64,000 nucleotides of DNA from Planctomycetota bacterium (GCA_028289345.1 JANQQL010000009.1:124001-188000), one strand, 5' to 3'. Numbered from the stretch's first letter, positions 37,101 through 46,157 are shown. Numbers and translations are program-made. Notes: generated from the letters alone by a model not told the origin.

Positions 37101-37339
37101 GGCACCAGGAATCCCAGCAGGAAGCCTCTCGGGAACGCCACCGCATCATCCAGAAGATCCTGGCCAGGAACGACCCAGAGAAGTCGAAGCGCGATGGCAA
37201 CGAGAAACCCGAGGAAACCAAAAGGCAAGGCCCCGTCGACGCGCGTGCGGAAGCGCTCTGGCGTGCTGGAATGGACCCCGCCGACACTCTTCCTGGTGAA
37301 TGCGGTTGCAATGACAGCCTTCTGCATCAGTGGCGGTGA
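34169..37339 (+). CDS. Secreted double amidohydrolase-like protein
   Basis: 1056 residues from ATG 34169 with a signal peptide (about 1-33, ending SSAQQ); no strong ribosome site, and the frame is open to 33938 without a better start. Two amidohydrolase (urease-fold) halves are fused. The N-terminal half (about 50-470) keeps the beta-sandwich entry (DDATVVVRNGVIVNV) and exit (LGVVRSGALAHLAVW) but has AGFVEAALG where HxH should be, so it looks inactive. The C-terminal half (about 590-980) has TPGLIDCHSHTG, LIHCHSYRQDEI, GTFQHVLEGYK, and the metal Asp in SINSDSSD, as in imidazolonepropionase-like hydrolases. Substrate unknown. The next gene, 29 bases downstream, is a third, degenerate family member. 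Confidence 0.85.
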   Translation: MKSKPICSFPRFLPTGMVMVTSMLVATPSSAQQPDRGPHHSDPRWHALLHATLHSSPGEVIDDATVVVRNGVIVNVSAGAPPPNGARVWDCTGKVVTAGFVEAALGVEAPRSSEDAAGLHWNHERVTPQRSALDGPGVDADTRDALRELGFTVAAIYPEDGIFRGTSAVVALSDGTSAVAQEPASTLAHSAYQAIALERASWGSGAYPGSEMGAIAVVRQALSDAAWHRQRLGVHARHPRQHEPIEPAPALEALQQDVPLLFFTTNELQLLRCAKLAKEFERPAMFVGSGMEFRRLAAIQASNASLIVPLTFSEKPKVSSVAEADQVSLRDLMTWEQAPTNLRRLAAAGVPTAITTSGLDAREDFPERLRQAREHGLADRDALAMLTTVPAKMLGLERRLGVVRSGALAHLAVWDGPVFEEGTRLVDLWIGGRHHSINPDQDSSMLGTWSTSLPISAEEDLLAELEWTEASQIQIRSEEQEFKAHHVRTEEDRVNFLLDGNDFGVPGVLSFFAVIEDDELHGSVRHPDGCVHRWSAHRKEAEERLEDEDHAEGDHEVAAGATAVPEDYGVPLGAYGVRDEISARDLVVRGATVWTSGPRGIVEDGLLVVRDGKVAFAGPLEDAPSWEGLIEIDATGLHVTPGLIDCHSHTGISGSVNEGGQRVTAEVRIEDVINPDDVNWYRQLAGGLTAANQLHGSANAIGGQNCVVKLRWGCALPDEMRIADAMPGIKFALGENPKRVAANTERPEEYPQSRMGVETLIVDRLRAGQDYQEEWDRYQALGPAQQLRAMPPRRDLELEAMAEIVRGERLIHCHSYRQDEILMLCRVAQEFGFTIGTFQHVLEGYKVAEAIREASLGGSTFSDWWAYKFEVIDAIPHNAALMSDVGVITSINSDSSDFARRLNTEAAKAMKYGGMTPDKALALVTLNPAIQLGIEDRVGSLETGKDADFAIWSGSPLSYQSRCVATYIEGQEMFSLERHQESQQEASRERHRIIQKILARNDPEKSKRDGNEKPEETKRQGPVDARAEALWRAGMDPADTLPGECGCNDSLLHQWR

Positions 37340-37368
37340 TCGAGAGACTCGCGGGCAAGGAACCAATC

Positions 37369-38709
37369 ATGAACCACCCTCTCACTCATTTGTGCCTCGC
37401 AAGCTGGCTGGTCGCAGGCTCCGCAATGGCCCAAGACGTCTTGCCAAAAGCGGCTCCTCAAGATCACCCGGTGCTCCTCTCCGGCGCGACGCTCCACACG
37501 GTTTCTGACGGAGTGGTGGAGGACGGCTTCCTGTTGTTCGATGGTGGCAAGATCCAGCAGGTCTCCGCGCAAGACGTATCGCCCCCGGCCTCCACTGAGG
37601 TGGTGGATGGCACGGGACTGCACGTGTACCCGGGATTCGTTTTGGCCACCAGCGTCCTTGGCTTGGCCGAAGTGGGCTCGGTCGACATGACCCTGGACAA
37701 GCGGGAAGCCGGAGACTTCACCCCCGAAGTTCGCGCCTCGATCGCTCTGAATCCGGACTCTTGGGTGATCCCGGTCACCCGTCGCAACGGGGTGCTGACG
37801 GCGGGGGTCGTGCCGTCCGGAGGACGCATTTGCGGCCGAGCCGCAGTCATTCAACTCGACGGCTGGACCTCCGAAGACTTGGCGCTGGTGCCAGACGCGG
37901 GTCTCGTGGTGCAGTGGCCTACGGTGGGCCCCGCGTCCGGCTCCCGGCGGAGGCGCGGACCGAGCGAGGACGGTTCCGCCGCCAAGGAAGCGATTCGCGA
38001 ACTGGACCAGTTTTTTGATGCTGCCGAGGCCTACGTCGACGCACGTCGAGTCGATCCGAGCGTTGCCACGGATTTGCGCTTCGAGGCACTCGCTCCGGTC
38101 CTCGAGGGAGCGCAGTCGGTGTGGATCTCCGCGACCAGCAAGACTCAGATCGAGTCTGCGGTGCGCTGGGCGGTGGAACGAAACTTGGATCTGAAGATTG
38201 TCGGGGGACGCGATGCCGCCCTTTGCGCGGATCTCTTGAGCCGTCATGAGGTTCCGATCGCGATCACGTCGGCCCATCGTCTTCCTCACCGACGCGACCT
38301 GTCCTACGCGTCGACCTACGAGCTTCCCGGGCTGCTGGAAGAGGCCGAGGTCCCCTGGTGCTTGACCATGTCGTACTGGAGTTCCTCCAATGCCCGGAAT
38401 CTCCCCTACGAAGCGGCGGCATGCATTGCCTACGGGCTCCCGGCGGAAGTCGCCTTGCGTTCCATCACACTTTCCGCGGCAGAGTTCCTCGGAGTGGAAG
38501 ATCGCCTCGGCTCCCTCGAAGCCGGCAAGGACGCGACGCTGTTCTTGGCCGACGGGGACCCCTTCGAGATGACCACGCGCATCGTTGCGGCATACATTGG
38601 CGGCCGTCGCATCGTGCTGGAAGACAAGCAAACCCAGCTCTACGACAAGTACCGCGAGAAGTACCGGCAGCTCGGCTTGCTCCCCGGGGGACAGGATTCC
38701 AGCGACTAA
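37369..38709 (+). CDS. Secreted amidohydrolase-like protein lacking metal ligands
   Basis: 446 residues from ATG 37369, seven bases after AAGGAA; signal peptide to about residue 22 (LVAGSAMAQD). The family frame is clear at both ends (HPVLLSGATLHTVSDGVVED near the start; AAEFLGVEDRLGSLEAGKDA and TLFLADGDPFE near the end). The first metal motif HxH is replaced (VYPGFVLATSVLG), and the residues expected to bind metal later are mostly absent (ITSAHRLPHRRD remains). It may be a non-catalytic partner of the upstream double amidohydrolase, with which it forms an operon. Confidence 0.85.
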   Translation: MNHPLTHLCLASWLVAGSAMAQDVLPKAAPQDHPVLLSGATLHTVSDGVVEDGFLLFDGGKIQQVSAQDVSPPASTEVVDGTGLHVYPGFVLATSVLGLAEVGSVDMTLDKREAGDFTPEVRASIALNPDSWVIPVTRRNGVLTAGVVPSGGRICGRAAVIQLDGWTSEDLALVPDAGLVVQWPTVGPASGSRRRRGPSEDGSAAKEAIRELDQFFDAAEAYVDARRVDPSVATDLRFEALAPVLEGAQSVWISATSKTQIESAVRWAVERNLDLKIVGGRDAALCADLLSRHEVPIAITSAHRLPHRRDLSYASTYELPGLLEEAEVPWCLTMSYWSSSNARNLPYEAAACIAYGLPAEVALRSITLSAAEFLGVEDRLGSLEAGKDATLFLADGDPFEMTTRIVAAYIGGRRIVLEDKQTQLYDKYREKYRQLGLLPGGQDSSD

Positions 38710-38730
38710 CCGCGAATCGAGCGGGGGCAA

Positions 38731-38770
38731 AAAAGAACCGGGCGACCCGCAACAAGCGCGGGCCGCCCGG
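38731..38770 (-). terminator. Intrinsic terminator of the S9 peptidase gene
   Basis: On the minus strand a 13-bp GC-rich stem with one mismatch (38770-38756 with 38750-38738) is followed by TTCTTTTTTG. It faces transcription from the S9 peptidase gene and may also help stop the convergent amidohydrolase transcript. Confidence 0.8.
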
Positions 38771-38949
38771 CCTCCTACGAACTTGTCTTCAAGCGCCTCT
38801 TCCAGGAGTCGGATGCCTCATGCCACCCCTTCTTCGGTCACCGAACCCTCGAGACAAAGTGAGATCCGGAAGGAATTCGTTGCCCACCGCTCGACACCCG
38901 GCGACCCGGAGATTTTTGCAGATCCCTTGACACGCGTTGCGGGCGACCT

Positions 38950-41016
38950 TCAACGAGCGCCCGCCTTCTCCGAGCCGGGGTCTCGGTACTTTTCGAACCA
39001 GGCCAAGATGTGCGCCACCTTGGAAATGAGGTGACTCGGTCGATTGGCAATTCCATGGGAGGCGCCAGGGATCCGTACCAAGGCAGAGTCGACCCGGCGG
39101 AGTTTCAACGCCTGGTAGTACTGTTCAGACTCAGAAATCGGCGTGCGGTGATCTTCCGCCCCAGTCAACAACATGGTCGGCGTGGTCACGTTGCCTACCA
39201 GAGAGATGGGGGAACGGGCCATGTAGTGCTCCGGGTGTTCCCAGGGATAGCCAGGAAACCAGTAGCGGGTGAACAGCTTGGACAGATCGGCGGTCAACAC
39301 GAAGCTGTACCAGTTGATGACCGGCTTCGCGACGACCGCCGCACGAAAGCGATCGGTCTTCCCGACGATCCATGCGGTCAACACTCCGCCCCCGCTCCCT
39401 CCGGTCACGAAAAGCTGATTCGGATCGATGAACCCCCGATCCACGACGGCGTCCACCGCCGACATCAAGTCGTCATAGTCATGGCCCGGGTAGCGGTGAT
39501 GGATCAGGTTCCCGAACTCTTCCCCGTAGCTGGTGCTCCCGCGAGGATTCACATAGAGAACGACATAGCCCGCCGCCGCGTAGCACTGCACTTCGGCCGC
39601 GAACCGATCGCCATAGTCGGCAAAGGGTCCGCCGTGGATCTCGAGGATCAACGGGTAGCGGGCCTGTGGGTCGAAGTCCGGCGGAAACGCGATCCACCCC
39701 TGAATCGGTTGCTGGTCGAAAGAAGATTCGCACCAGATTTCTTCGACATGTGCGAGCGGTTTGCTGGCAAACAGGTCGTCGTTGAGACGTGTCAGTCGTC
39801 GCGTCTCTTCGGATCCCCGTTGCCCCACCGCGACATCGGCCGGATGAGACGGCCGCGTCATGGTGTAGGCGAACCGCTGGGTCGTGGGAGAAACCGTGAA
39901 CGAACCGCTCGAATACGGGCGCCCCAGGGATGTGCCCCCCATGTGGATCGCCAGCTCCTCCACGTCCCCGTCCAATGACACGTAGGCAACGCGCGTGTTG
40001 CCTTGGTCGGAGTAGGACAGGAACAGTCCTTTTCCGTCCGCACTCCACTGAGGATTCGCCACGCTTCGGTCTAGGTTTTGGGTCAAGACCCGATGGCTGC
40101 CCTGTTCTCGGTCCCACACGGATAGTCGGGTGACTTGATACCCCTGAAACCGATCCTCGAATCCCAAGGAAGCGACGAAGCGTCCATCGGGAGAAACCAC
40201 AGGAGATTCGTCGGGCCCTCGGCGGTCGGTCAATTCCCGAATCGCTCCGTCTTCGAGAGACACTTGGTAGATCTCCGTGTCCCGAGGATGGTGCTCCCAA
40301 TCAGCCCGACGATTCGCGGCAAACAACAGCGCCTTCCCGTCGGGTGTCCACGACGCAGGCCCCTGGTGGTGGAACTCCCCCGATGTCACCTGGCGCGGGG
40401 TCCCCCCTTCCACCGGCAGCACGAACAAGTGGCGAAATCCCGATTCAATGAATCCCGCCCCGTCCCGCCGGTAGTTCAGCCGCTGGATCACCCGCGCCGG
40501 CGGGGCCCACTCGGCACCTTGGGGTTTCTGCGGAAGTGTCACGAGCGGCGATTCCTGCGCCGGAACCCGCATGACGAAGGAAATCCAGCGGCCATCAGGA
40601 GACCAGCTCAGATCCGAAGGAGATTCGTTGACTCGGGTCAGTGTTGCCGTCTGCCGAGTATCCAACCAAAGCATAGAAATCTGGGTTCCGTGAGCGTCTC
40701 GAGAAAGAAACAGCAGACGAGTTCCGTCAGGAGACCAGCGAGGGGAAGTGACCTGCTGTCCCGGGTCGGACAGGGGGCGCATTTCTCCCCCATGAAACGA
40801 GGTGATCCAAAGTTGCGATTTCCGGCGATCACTCATGATGTCCATGAAGTTGCGCAGGAAAGCGACTTGTTCACCATCCGGTGAGATTCTGGGCTCGGAC
40901 GCGTACTCGAGTTCGAAAACATCGCGAAGTTCGAAACGGGATGGCGGCGAGGAGGGTTCTCCTGAGTGATCGGAGAAGCCCGCGAGGAAGAGAAGGAACG
41001 GGAATGAACTCAGCAT
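38950..41016 (-). CDS. S9 family prolyl oligopeptidase / acylaminoacyl-peptidase-like
   Basis: 688 residues from ATG 41016, five bases after AAGGGAGC. A short signal-like N terminus (MLSSFPFLLFLAGF) precedes a seven-bladed propeller (about 25-420; repeated SPDGxxVAF, SPDGRWISF, TPDGKALLF) and an alpha/beta hydrolase domain. Catalytic Ser 541 lies in TGGSGGGVLTAW; Asp is in TGAEDHRTPISE and His in PGASHGI. YVNPRGSTSYGEEF is the typical S9C block. It cleaves short peptides, probably outside the cytoplasm. Head to head with the MORN/toroid gene across 221 bases. Confidence 0.94.
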   Translation of the reverse strand: MLSSFPFLLFLAGFSDHSGEPSSPPSRFELRDVFELEYASEPRISPDGEQVAFLRNFMDIMSDRRKSQLWITSFHGGEMRPLSDPGQQVTSPRWSPDGTRLLFLSRDAHGTQISMLWLDTRQTATLTRVNESPSDLSWSPDGRWISFVMRVPAQESPLVTLPQKPQGAEWAPPARVIQRLNYRRDGAGFIESGFRHLFVLPVEGGTPRQVTSGEFHHQGPASWTPDGKALLFAANRRADWEHHPRDTEIYQVSLEDGAIRELTDRRGPDESPVVSPDGRFVASLGFEDRFQGYQVTRLSVWDREQGSHRVLTQNLDRSVANPQWSADGKGLFLSYSDQGNTRVAYVSLDGDVEELAIHMGGTSLGRPYSSGSFTVSPTTQRFAYTMTRPSHPADVAVGQRGSEETRRLTRLNDDLFASKPLAHVEEIWCESSFDQQPIQGWIAFPPDFDPQARYPLILEIHGGPFADYGDRFAAEVQCYAAAGYVVLYVNPRGSTSYGEEFGNLIHHRYPGHDYDDLMSAVDAVVDRGFIDPNQLFVTGGSGGGVLTAWIVGKTDRFRAAVVAKPVINWYSFVLTADLSKLFTRYWFPGYPWEHPEHYMARSPISLVGNVTTPTMLLTGAEDHRTPISESEQYYQALKLRRVDSALVRIPGASHGIANRPSHLISKVAHILAWFEKYRDPGSEKAGAR

Positions 41017-41237
41017 CGAAGCTCCCTTTTCCGAGTTTCAAAATTCTGAAAATCTTCGGCGAAAGATTCTCAAACGCCCGGAGGTTCATTCAACCGGAGG
41101 AAGCCGTTGCAAGCCAAGGGCGCGTTCCCATCGTGCGGTCCGCGCACGGGCCGGTCGTGAACCGGGTGATCGCCTTTTTGGTAGACTGCGGTGTTAGTTC
41201 GAAACGACCGTTCCCGCCCCGACAAGGAGCTTCCTCA

Positions 41238-43607
41238 ATGGCGGGCATTCGCCTCTCAACAGTCGTCTCCGTGTTCCTGCTCGCCCCGGTTCTCTTTGGA
41301 TTCTCACCTGCGACGCTTCAGAAGGCCGAGATCGAAGAACACGCGCCCGACGGCACATTGCTCGCTCAGTACGAGGCTCTCGACAAGGGCGAAGGCGTGT
41401 TCGTTCGTCACGGCATGGCCAAGCTCTATCACCCCAATGGCGAACGAGCTGCCGCGGGGAAGTACCGCTCCGGATTGAGAATCGGCACTTGGAAGTATTG
41501 GTTTCCCAATGGCACCAAGTGGGAAGAAGGAAAATACCGCGACGGCGTTCGCGCGGGCTCTTGGTCGGTGTGGTGGCCGGATGGTTCCTTTCGCGGCCGC
41601 GAAACCTACGACCCTTTCCAACGCAACCACCCCGGAACGGAAAAGCCCGAAATCACCGGGTCACTGTTGAACGGCAAGCGACACGGAGAGTGGGTCTGGT
41701 TCACTGAGGCCGGCAAGAAGTGGAAGTCCGGCTCCTATCGGGAAGGCCTTCGCTCCAACGATTGGACCATCTGGTGGGACAACGGAAAGCGTCGCCTGGC
41801 TGGTGACTATGCCCAAGGAGAGCGCGACGGACTGTGGCGTTCGTGGTGGCAAAACGGCGGTCAGCAGATCGAAGCCCAGTACGTCCACGGACGCCGGGAA
41901 GGGAACTGGCGATTCTGGCATGCGGATGGCTCCCTCGACCCGGAACTGCTGTCGGGCTCCTACCGCGACAATCGACGCCGCGAAGACCTTCGATCAAGTG
42001 GAGTCGTGCTCTCCGCCGTCAAGGACCCGGCTCCCCCGCCCACCTTCCCTGACCACATCGATGCCACGACCGTGAATGAGATTCGGCAAGACGTGCAGCG
42101 CTTGCTCGTAGCCAAGAAGCCCAAGGTGGAGCTGGCAAAAATCACGTCTCGCGGCAAGGACGCGTTCGCCTTCTTGGTGGAAGTTTTCCCTCTTCTCAAC
42201 TTGGAAGAATCCAGCGGTCGCAAGCAGGCCAAACGAGTGCACGATGCTTTGACGACCATCTGCGGGGGCAAAGGATTTCCTTGGGCGGAAGGTTCGGAGC
42301 TGGAACACCTGGAAGCGAATCGGCAGACCATGCGTCGCTGGGCCAGCTTCTGGGAGCTCGCCAAGGATGCCAATCCAGAGTTCTGGTTGGTGGACCTGGC
42401 CTGTCGCAGCCGCCACCTCTTCGACCGCCCCGAAGATCTGCTGTACATGCCGCCGGCTCATCTCGGAATCCCCAATCAAGAACCACAGGACTCGCGGTTC
42501 GCAGCGGCACCTTCGGAGCAGTGGCAGGCCTACTTGGACGCCTGTGACTGGCTGGTCCGTCACCAATCTCCCGATGGACGTTGGGACAGCGACGACTTCG
42601 GGCGCCAATGCGTCGGATCCGTTTGCTCTGGCAAAGGCAAGAAAGAGTTCGACGTCGGCTTGACCGCGTTGTCGGTGTTGGCGTTGTTGCAAGACGAGAA
42701 CCTGCGCGCCAACGAACCCGCGCTGCGCGCCGCCACCGCAGGAGTGCGCTGGCTCATCGAGATGCAGGATCACGAGCCACGCCACGGGGCGATCATGCCC
42801 TTGGTCGAACAGAAGTCGTTCGAAGAGACGGTGCTCGTCAAAAGCCACACGCCGTACTGGGCCTACCAACACGCGGCGGCAACTCACGCGCTGTGCCTGG
42901 CCGCGGAACGCTGGTCATCGCCAATGGCTCGCAAGGCAGCGCAGTCGGCCTTGGATTTCGTTGCACGAGCCAGGAACCCCGAAGGTGCCTGGCGCTACCA
43001 GTATCCCCCCGTGGGAGAAAGCGACACCTCGGTCACCGGGTGGATGTTGGAAGCCCTTCAGGCAGGATACCGAGCCGGACTGGACGTGGACCGGGAGTCG
43101 GTCAAGCAAGGTCTCGCCTACTTGGAAGAGATGACCGACCGAGGAACCTGGCGGACCGGTTACAACGAGGTGGGAACCGCTCCGGCCCGCGTGCAGGAGA
43201 ACATCAATCACTGGCCGGCCCACTTCTCCGAGTCGCTGACCGCGGTCGCGCTGGTCAATCGTCTCCACGCCGGAATGGTCATTGATGGCCACGAATCAGT
43301 GCGCGGGAGTGCTGACCTTCTCATGCTGCAGCTTCCTCGCTGGGAACCGGAAACCGGCACCATCGACTTCTATTACTGGCACTTCGGCACCGAGTCGATG
43401 TCCTTGATCGGCAGCCACTACTTGGAAGTCTGGGGAGGGGCCCTGCGCCGCGCCTTGCTTCCCCAGCAATCCAAGAGCGGAGACACGAAGGGTTCATGGG
43501 ATCCGGCCTCTGCCGCATGGGGTCCCCTGGGCGGCCGGATCTACACGACCGCCATCAACGCCTGGACCCTGTCCTATCTCGAGGTCCCGCGTCAGGACCC
43601 GGGTTAG
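41238..43607 (+). CDS. MORN-like repeat protein fused to a prenyltransferase/terpene-cyclase-like toroid
   Basis: 789 residues from ATG 41238, eight bases after AAGGAG; the frame is open far upstream without function. Signal peptide about 1-24. Residues about 50-235 hold roughly eight MORN-variant units of G-K/R-Y-x-x-G-x-R-x-G-x-W type (GLRIGTWKYWFPNGTKWEEG, DGVRAGSWSVWWPDGSF, NGKRHGEWVWF, REGNWRFWHADGSL). A linker (about 240-430) leads to an alpha-alpha toroid of squalene-cyclase/prenyltransferase type (about 430-775; WLVRHQSPDGRWDSDDF, DVGLTALSVLALLQDE, NPEGAWRYQYPPVGESDTSV, TGWMLEALQAG). The DxDD motif of true cyclases is not seen, so a binding role is plausible. The combination is unusual. 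Confidence 0.82.
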   Translation: MAGIRLSTVVSVFLLAPVLFGFSPATLQKAEIEEHAPDGTLLAQYEALDKGEGVFVRHGMAKLYHPNGERAAAGKYRSGLRIGTWKYWFPNGTKWEEGKYRDGVRAGSWSVWWPDGSFRGRETYDPFQRNHPGTEKPEITGSLLNGKRHGEWVWFTEAGKKWKSGSYREGLRSNDWTIWWDNGKRRLAGDYAQGERDGLWRSWWQNGGQQIEAQYVHGRREGNWRFWHADGSLDPELLSGSYRDNRRREDLRSSGVVLSAVKDPAPPPTFPDHIDATTVNEIRQDVQRLLVAKKPKVELAKITSRGKDAFAFLVEVFPLLNLEESSGRKQAKRVHDALTTICGGKGFPWAEGSELEHLEANRQTMRRWASFWELAKDANPEFWLVDLACRSRHLFDRPEDLLYMPPAHLGIPNQEPQDSRFAAAPSEQWQAYLDACDWLVRHQSPDGRWDSDDFGRQCVGSVCSGKGKKEFDVGLTALSVLALLQDENLRANEPALRAATAGVRWLIEMQDHEPRHGAIMPLVEQKSFEETVLVKSHTPYWAYQHAAATHALCLAAERWSSPMARKAAQSALDFVARARNPEGAWRYQYPPVGESDTSVTGWMLEALQAGYRAGLDVDRESVKQGLAYLEEMTDRGTWRTGYNEVGTAPARVQENINHWPAHFSESLTAVALVNRLHAGMVIDGHESVRGSADLLMLQLPRWEPETGTIDFYYWHFGTESMSLIGSHYLEVWGGALRRALLPQQSKSGDTKGSWDPASAAWGPLGGRIYTTAINAWTLSYLEVPRQDPG

Positions 43608-44016
43608 CCTGGCCGCGGGAAGAGTCTTCGGCACCGATCAGACCTTTGCGCCGCCATCCTCTTCCTTGAACCCTCGACGGATCCACCGATTCTCCGAAGG
43701 TGCGCCCCTTCGGCGGAAACGACAATCTCTCGGTGGGCCAGCCGAGGCCCTTTCTGACGGCAACTGGCCGCAAGCGGCGCAGTTCGCGCCAAGGAAGGTC
43801 TCTGGGGCGGCCGTTGGCTGAGACGCCGACTGTGGAACTCCTCCCCGTGCCTTCGTCGCTGGCGTCGGTACGAGTTCCCCGTCGCCAGGAAATCGGTGTG
43901 CCGGAGTCCTGGCACACCTCACTAGTATCCCTCGATCTTGATGGATGCCCTCTCGCGGGAACTTTCCCCGAATCTGGGCAGTCGCGACTGTGGTTCCGCA
44001 GCGGCTCAGTCGCTGG
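43608..44016. other. Intergenic stretch holding a repeat copy
   Basis: 409 bases between two plus-strand genes. Bases 43636-43748 are the best-preserved copy of the dispersed repeat. The rest shows no supported gene; the downstream membrane-protein frame is open from 43945 but without a ribosome site there. Confidence 0.5.
43636..43748 (+). repeat. Dispersed intergenic repeat with hairpin, copy A
   Basis: This stretch aligns with 50331-50443 over its length. The core (43664-43692) is identical at 27 of 29 positions to 50358-50386. After a 30-base variable part comes CTCGGT-GGGCCA-GCCGAG (43727-43744), which folds into a 6-bp stem; the other copy has CTCGAC-CGGCCA-GTCGAG, so two stem positions change together and pairing is kept. 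That pattern suggests a conserved RNA structure. Begins 28 bases after the toroid gene. Confidence 0.75.
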
Positions 44017-45402
44017 ATGACAGAGATCCGGCCGGTGGACTCCTCCCCCCCTTCGGCAAAGCCCTGGCTCGCCTCGTTCCTCGATGGTTCAGGTCGTGGC
44101 TTCCTATTCGTGACAATGCTTGCGTTGTTGGCTCGAGGAACCGCGCTTGTGACCTTGGCTCGAGGCGACGAGTCCACGACCACGAATTGGTCCAGCCCCG
44201 GGGTTGCCTACGGATCCGAGCTAGGGAGCATCGCGCGAAACCTTGCGGAAGGCCGAGGATTCAGCTCCCCGTTTGAACGAGGAGAACAACCCACCTCCTG
44301 GTTCGCCCCGTTCATGCCGGCGGCCTGGGCCGCCTTGTTTTGGATGACAGGGGTCTTTTCCCCGCTGTCTCTGTGGATCATCCTGACCCTCCAGGTCATC
44401 GCCTCGTCCTTGGCCTGCGGCGTCTACTGGCAAATCCTCCGACATTTCCGAGGCAAACTTCCCGGATTGCCCCACTGGTTGCCACTGGTCGTCGCCAGCG
44501 TCATCGCTTGCTGGCCCGAGGCATTCCTCATGATTCGAAAGCCCTGGTACTTCACCTATCAGGAGCTGGCGGTCGCGATCCTGTTCCTGCAAGCAATGAA
44601 ATGGATCGACCACTCCTCCTTTCGATCGAGCGTCACGCTGGGGACGGTTGCCGGGGTGGCGGCCCTGATCAACCCCGTCCCTCTCGGTCTGTTCCTCTGG
44701 AGCTTGCTCATGGGGGTCCTGGGACGACCGAACCAGGCAAGGGTTGGCCACGGCATCCTTGCCGGCGCCACCTGCCTGCTGGTGATTTCTCCCTGGCTCA
44801 TCCGCAACACCCTGGTCTTCGACCAGTTCGCATTCGTTCGCACCAATCTGGGGGTCGAGCTACGCCAAGGAAACGGCCCACAAGGGACGCCGAAGCAAAC
44901 CCGGGCCTCTCTTCATCCGGCGCTCAACACAGAAGAACTCGATCGCTACCGAGAATGGGGCGAACTGAAGTACAGCCAGTGGTGTCTGGATCAAGCCGTC
45001 CAGGCCATGAAAGACGACATGGGTTTGACGGTGCGACGGACCTTGGAACGCATTTGGCTCTACTGGTCTTCCGACGCGCTCGACTGGTACGACTGGAATC
45101 AAAAGGGCCCCTGGTGGAATCGTCCGCAATCGGAAGCGATTCAAAAAGTCGTCAAAGTGATGCTCGCCTTGATCCCCTTGGCGGCCCTTGCGTTCCTGGG
45201 GACCCGGCGCCGACTCGACACGCCCTATGCACCCTTGTTTGCGGGAATTCTGATTCTGACCCCGCTGCCCTACTACTTGACTCACGTCACGTTCAGTTAC
45301 AGCTACCTGGTGAAGCCGTACTTGCTGCTCTTGTTAGGATTGTGGTTCGGAACTTGGCTCGCATTGTGCAGCGATCCGAACGAACGAAGAAAAACGGGTT
45401 GA
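44017..45402 (+). CDS. Glycosyltransferase family 39-like membrane protein
   Basis: 461 residues from ATG 44017; ATG 43945 in frame is an alternative and neither has a strong ribosome site. About ten membrane helices. The first extracytoplasmic loop carries AYGSELGSIARNLAEGRGFS, the acidic/amide pattern of PMT_2/ArnT-type dolichyl- or undecaprenyl-phosphate-sugar glycosyltransferases. A further loop (EELDRYREWGELKYSQWCLD) holds a C-terminal soluble segment found in such proteins. It probably transfers a lipid-linked sugar on the outer face of the inner membrane; acceptor unknown. A lone gene between the toroid protein and a convergent minus-strand pair. Confidence 0.75.
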   Translation: MTEIRPVDSSPPSAKPWLASFLDGSGRGFLFVTMLALLARGTALVTLARGDESTTTNWSSPGVAYGSELGSIARNLAEGRGFSSPFERGEQPTSWFAPFMPAAWAALFWMTGVFSPLSLWIILTLQVIASSLACGVYWQILRHFRGKLPGLPHWLPLVVASVIACWPEAFLMIRKPWYFTYQELAVAILFLQAMKWIDHSSFRSSVTLGTVAGVAALINPVPLGLFLWSLLMGVLGRPNQARVGHGILAGATCLLVISPWLIRNTLVFDQFAFVRTNLGVELRQGNGPQGTPKQTRASLHPALNTEELDRYREWGELKYSQWCLDQAVQAMKDDMGLTVRRTLERIWLYWSSDALDWYDWNQKGPWWNRPQSEAIQKVVKVMLALIPLAALAFLGTRRRLDTPYAPLFAGILILTPLPYYLTHVTFSYSYLVKPYLLLLLGLWFGTWLALCSDPNERRKTG

Positions 45403-45585
45403 CCCGCGGATCATCGCGGTCGGCCGAGAGAGTTCCCCAGCCACCCCTCGTGACCTCGGCCCGTCCGGTCACAAGTCAACCACACTCGTGGCCACGATCC
45501 ACGAGGCCAACCCGTTTTCAGAATCTCATTCGAGGGCGTCCGTCGAGCGGTGTTCGGCGACGCCGACGCGATCCCGCGTCAAATC

Positions 45586-46155
45586 TCAGCTACCTTCGCT
45601 TCCGTCATCGACCGGCTGGACGGCGTGAATTTCTTGTCCTTGCATCTTGCCCTGGCGGATTTCTGGGTCCATTTGCAGGTACCAGTTGTCCACGTTCCAG
45701 ATCCAGTGCAGGCTCAACATCGAAGTCTGGCGCAGTTGCGCTCGGTCGTCCATGCGCAAGGAAGTTCGGTACTGGGCGGGCAGCTTGTTGACAAGCACTT
45801 CCTGATCCACTTCCAAGTCGACGACCGCTTCCCGCGTCTGCTTCGCGACCGAGTAAGTCTTCGGCGTCATCGTGTGGACCTTGAACACTCCGTGACCATA
45901 GAACTGCAAATAGTCGGCGAGGCTCACCCGCTTTCGATCTCCAGGACTGGTGATTTCATACATCTTCGCCCAGTCATTGGACATGCGGAGTTCTTGGTAC
46001 TGAGCAACGCGCTCGCGAAGTAGTTCGTCGTGACGCTCGAAGGGCATCTCTCGCGGCCAAGCCTGAAACACGCCAAAGCCCAGAGCCACGACCAACAAGA
46101 ACAGGATGGTCCTCCGCAGCATGGCGGTCGGGGCAGCACCTGTGTCAGCACTCAT
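45586..46155 (-). CDS. Membrane-anchored protein of unknown function
   Basis: 189 residues from ATG 46155, three bases after the stop of the upstream FG-GAP gene; a TTG 46161 overlapping that stop (TTGA) is also possible. One N-terminal membrane helix (about 13-31, TILFLLVVALGFGVFQAW) is followed by a soluble domain of about 150 residues, mostly alpha plus beta (QYQELRMSNDWAKMYEITSP, DRKRVSLADYLQFYGHGVFK, MLSLHWIWNVDNWYLQMDPE). It resembles the NTF2-like proteins in general pattern but I cannot assign it. Translational coupling to the propeller protein implies a shared envelope function. Confidence 0.7.
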   Translation of the reverse strand: MSADTGAAPTAMLRRTILFLLVVALGFGVFQAWPREMPFERHDELLRERVAQYQELRMSNDWAKMYEITSPGDRKRVSLADYLQFYGHGVFKVHTMTPKTYSVAKQTREAVVDLEVDQEVLVNKLPAQYRTSLRMDDRAQLRQTSMLSLHWIWNVDNWYLQMDPEIRQGKMQGQEIHAVQPVDDGSEGS

Positions 46156-46157
46156 GA

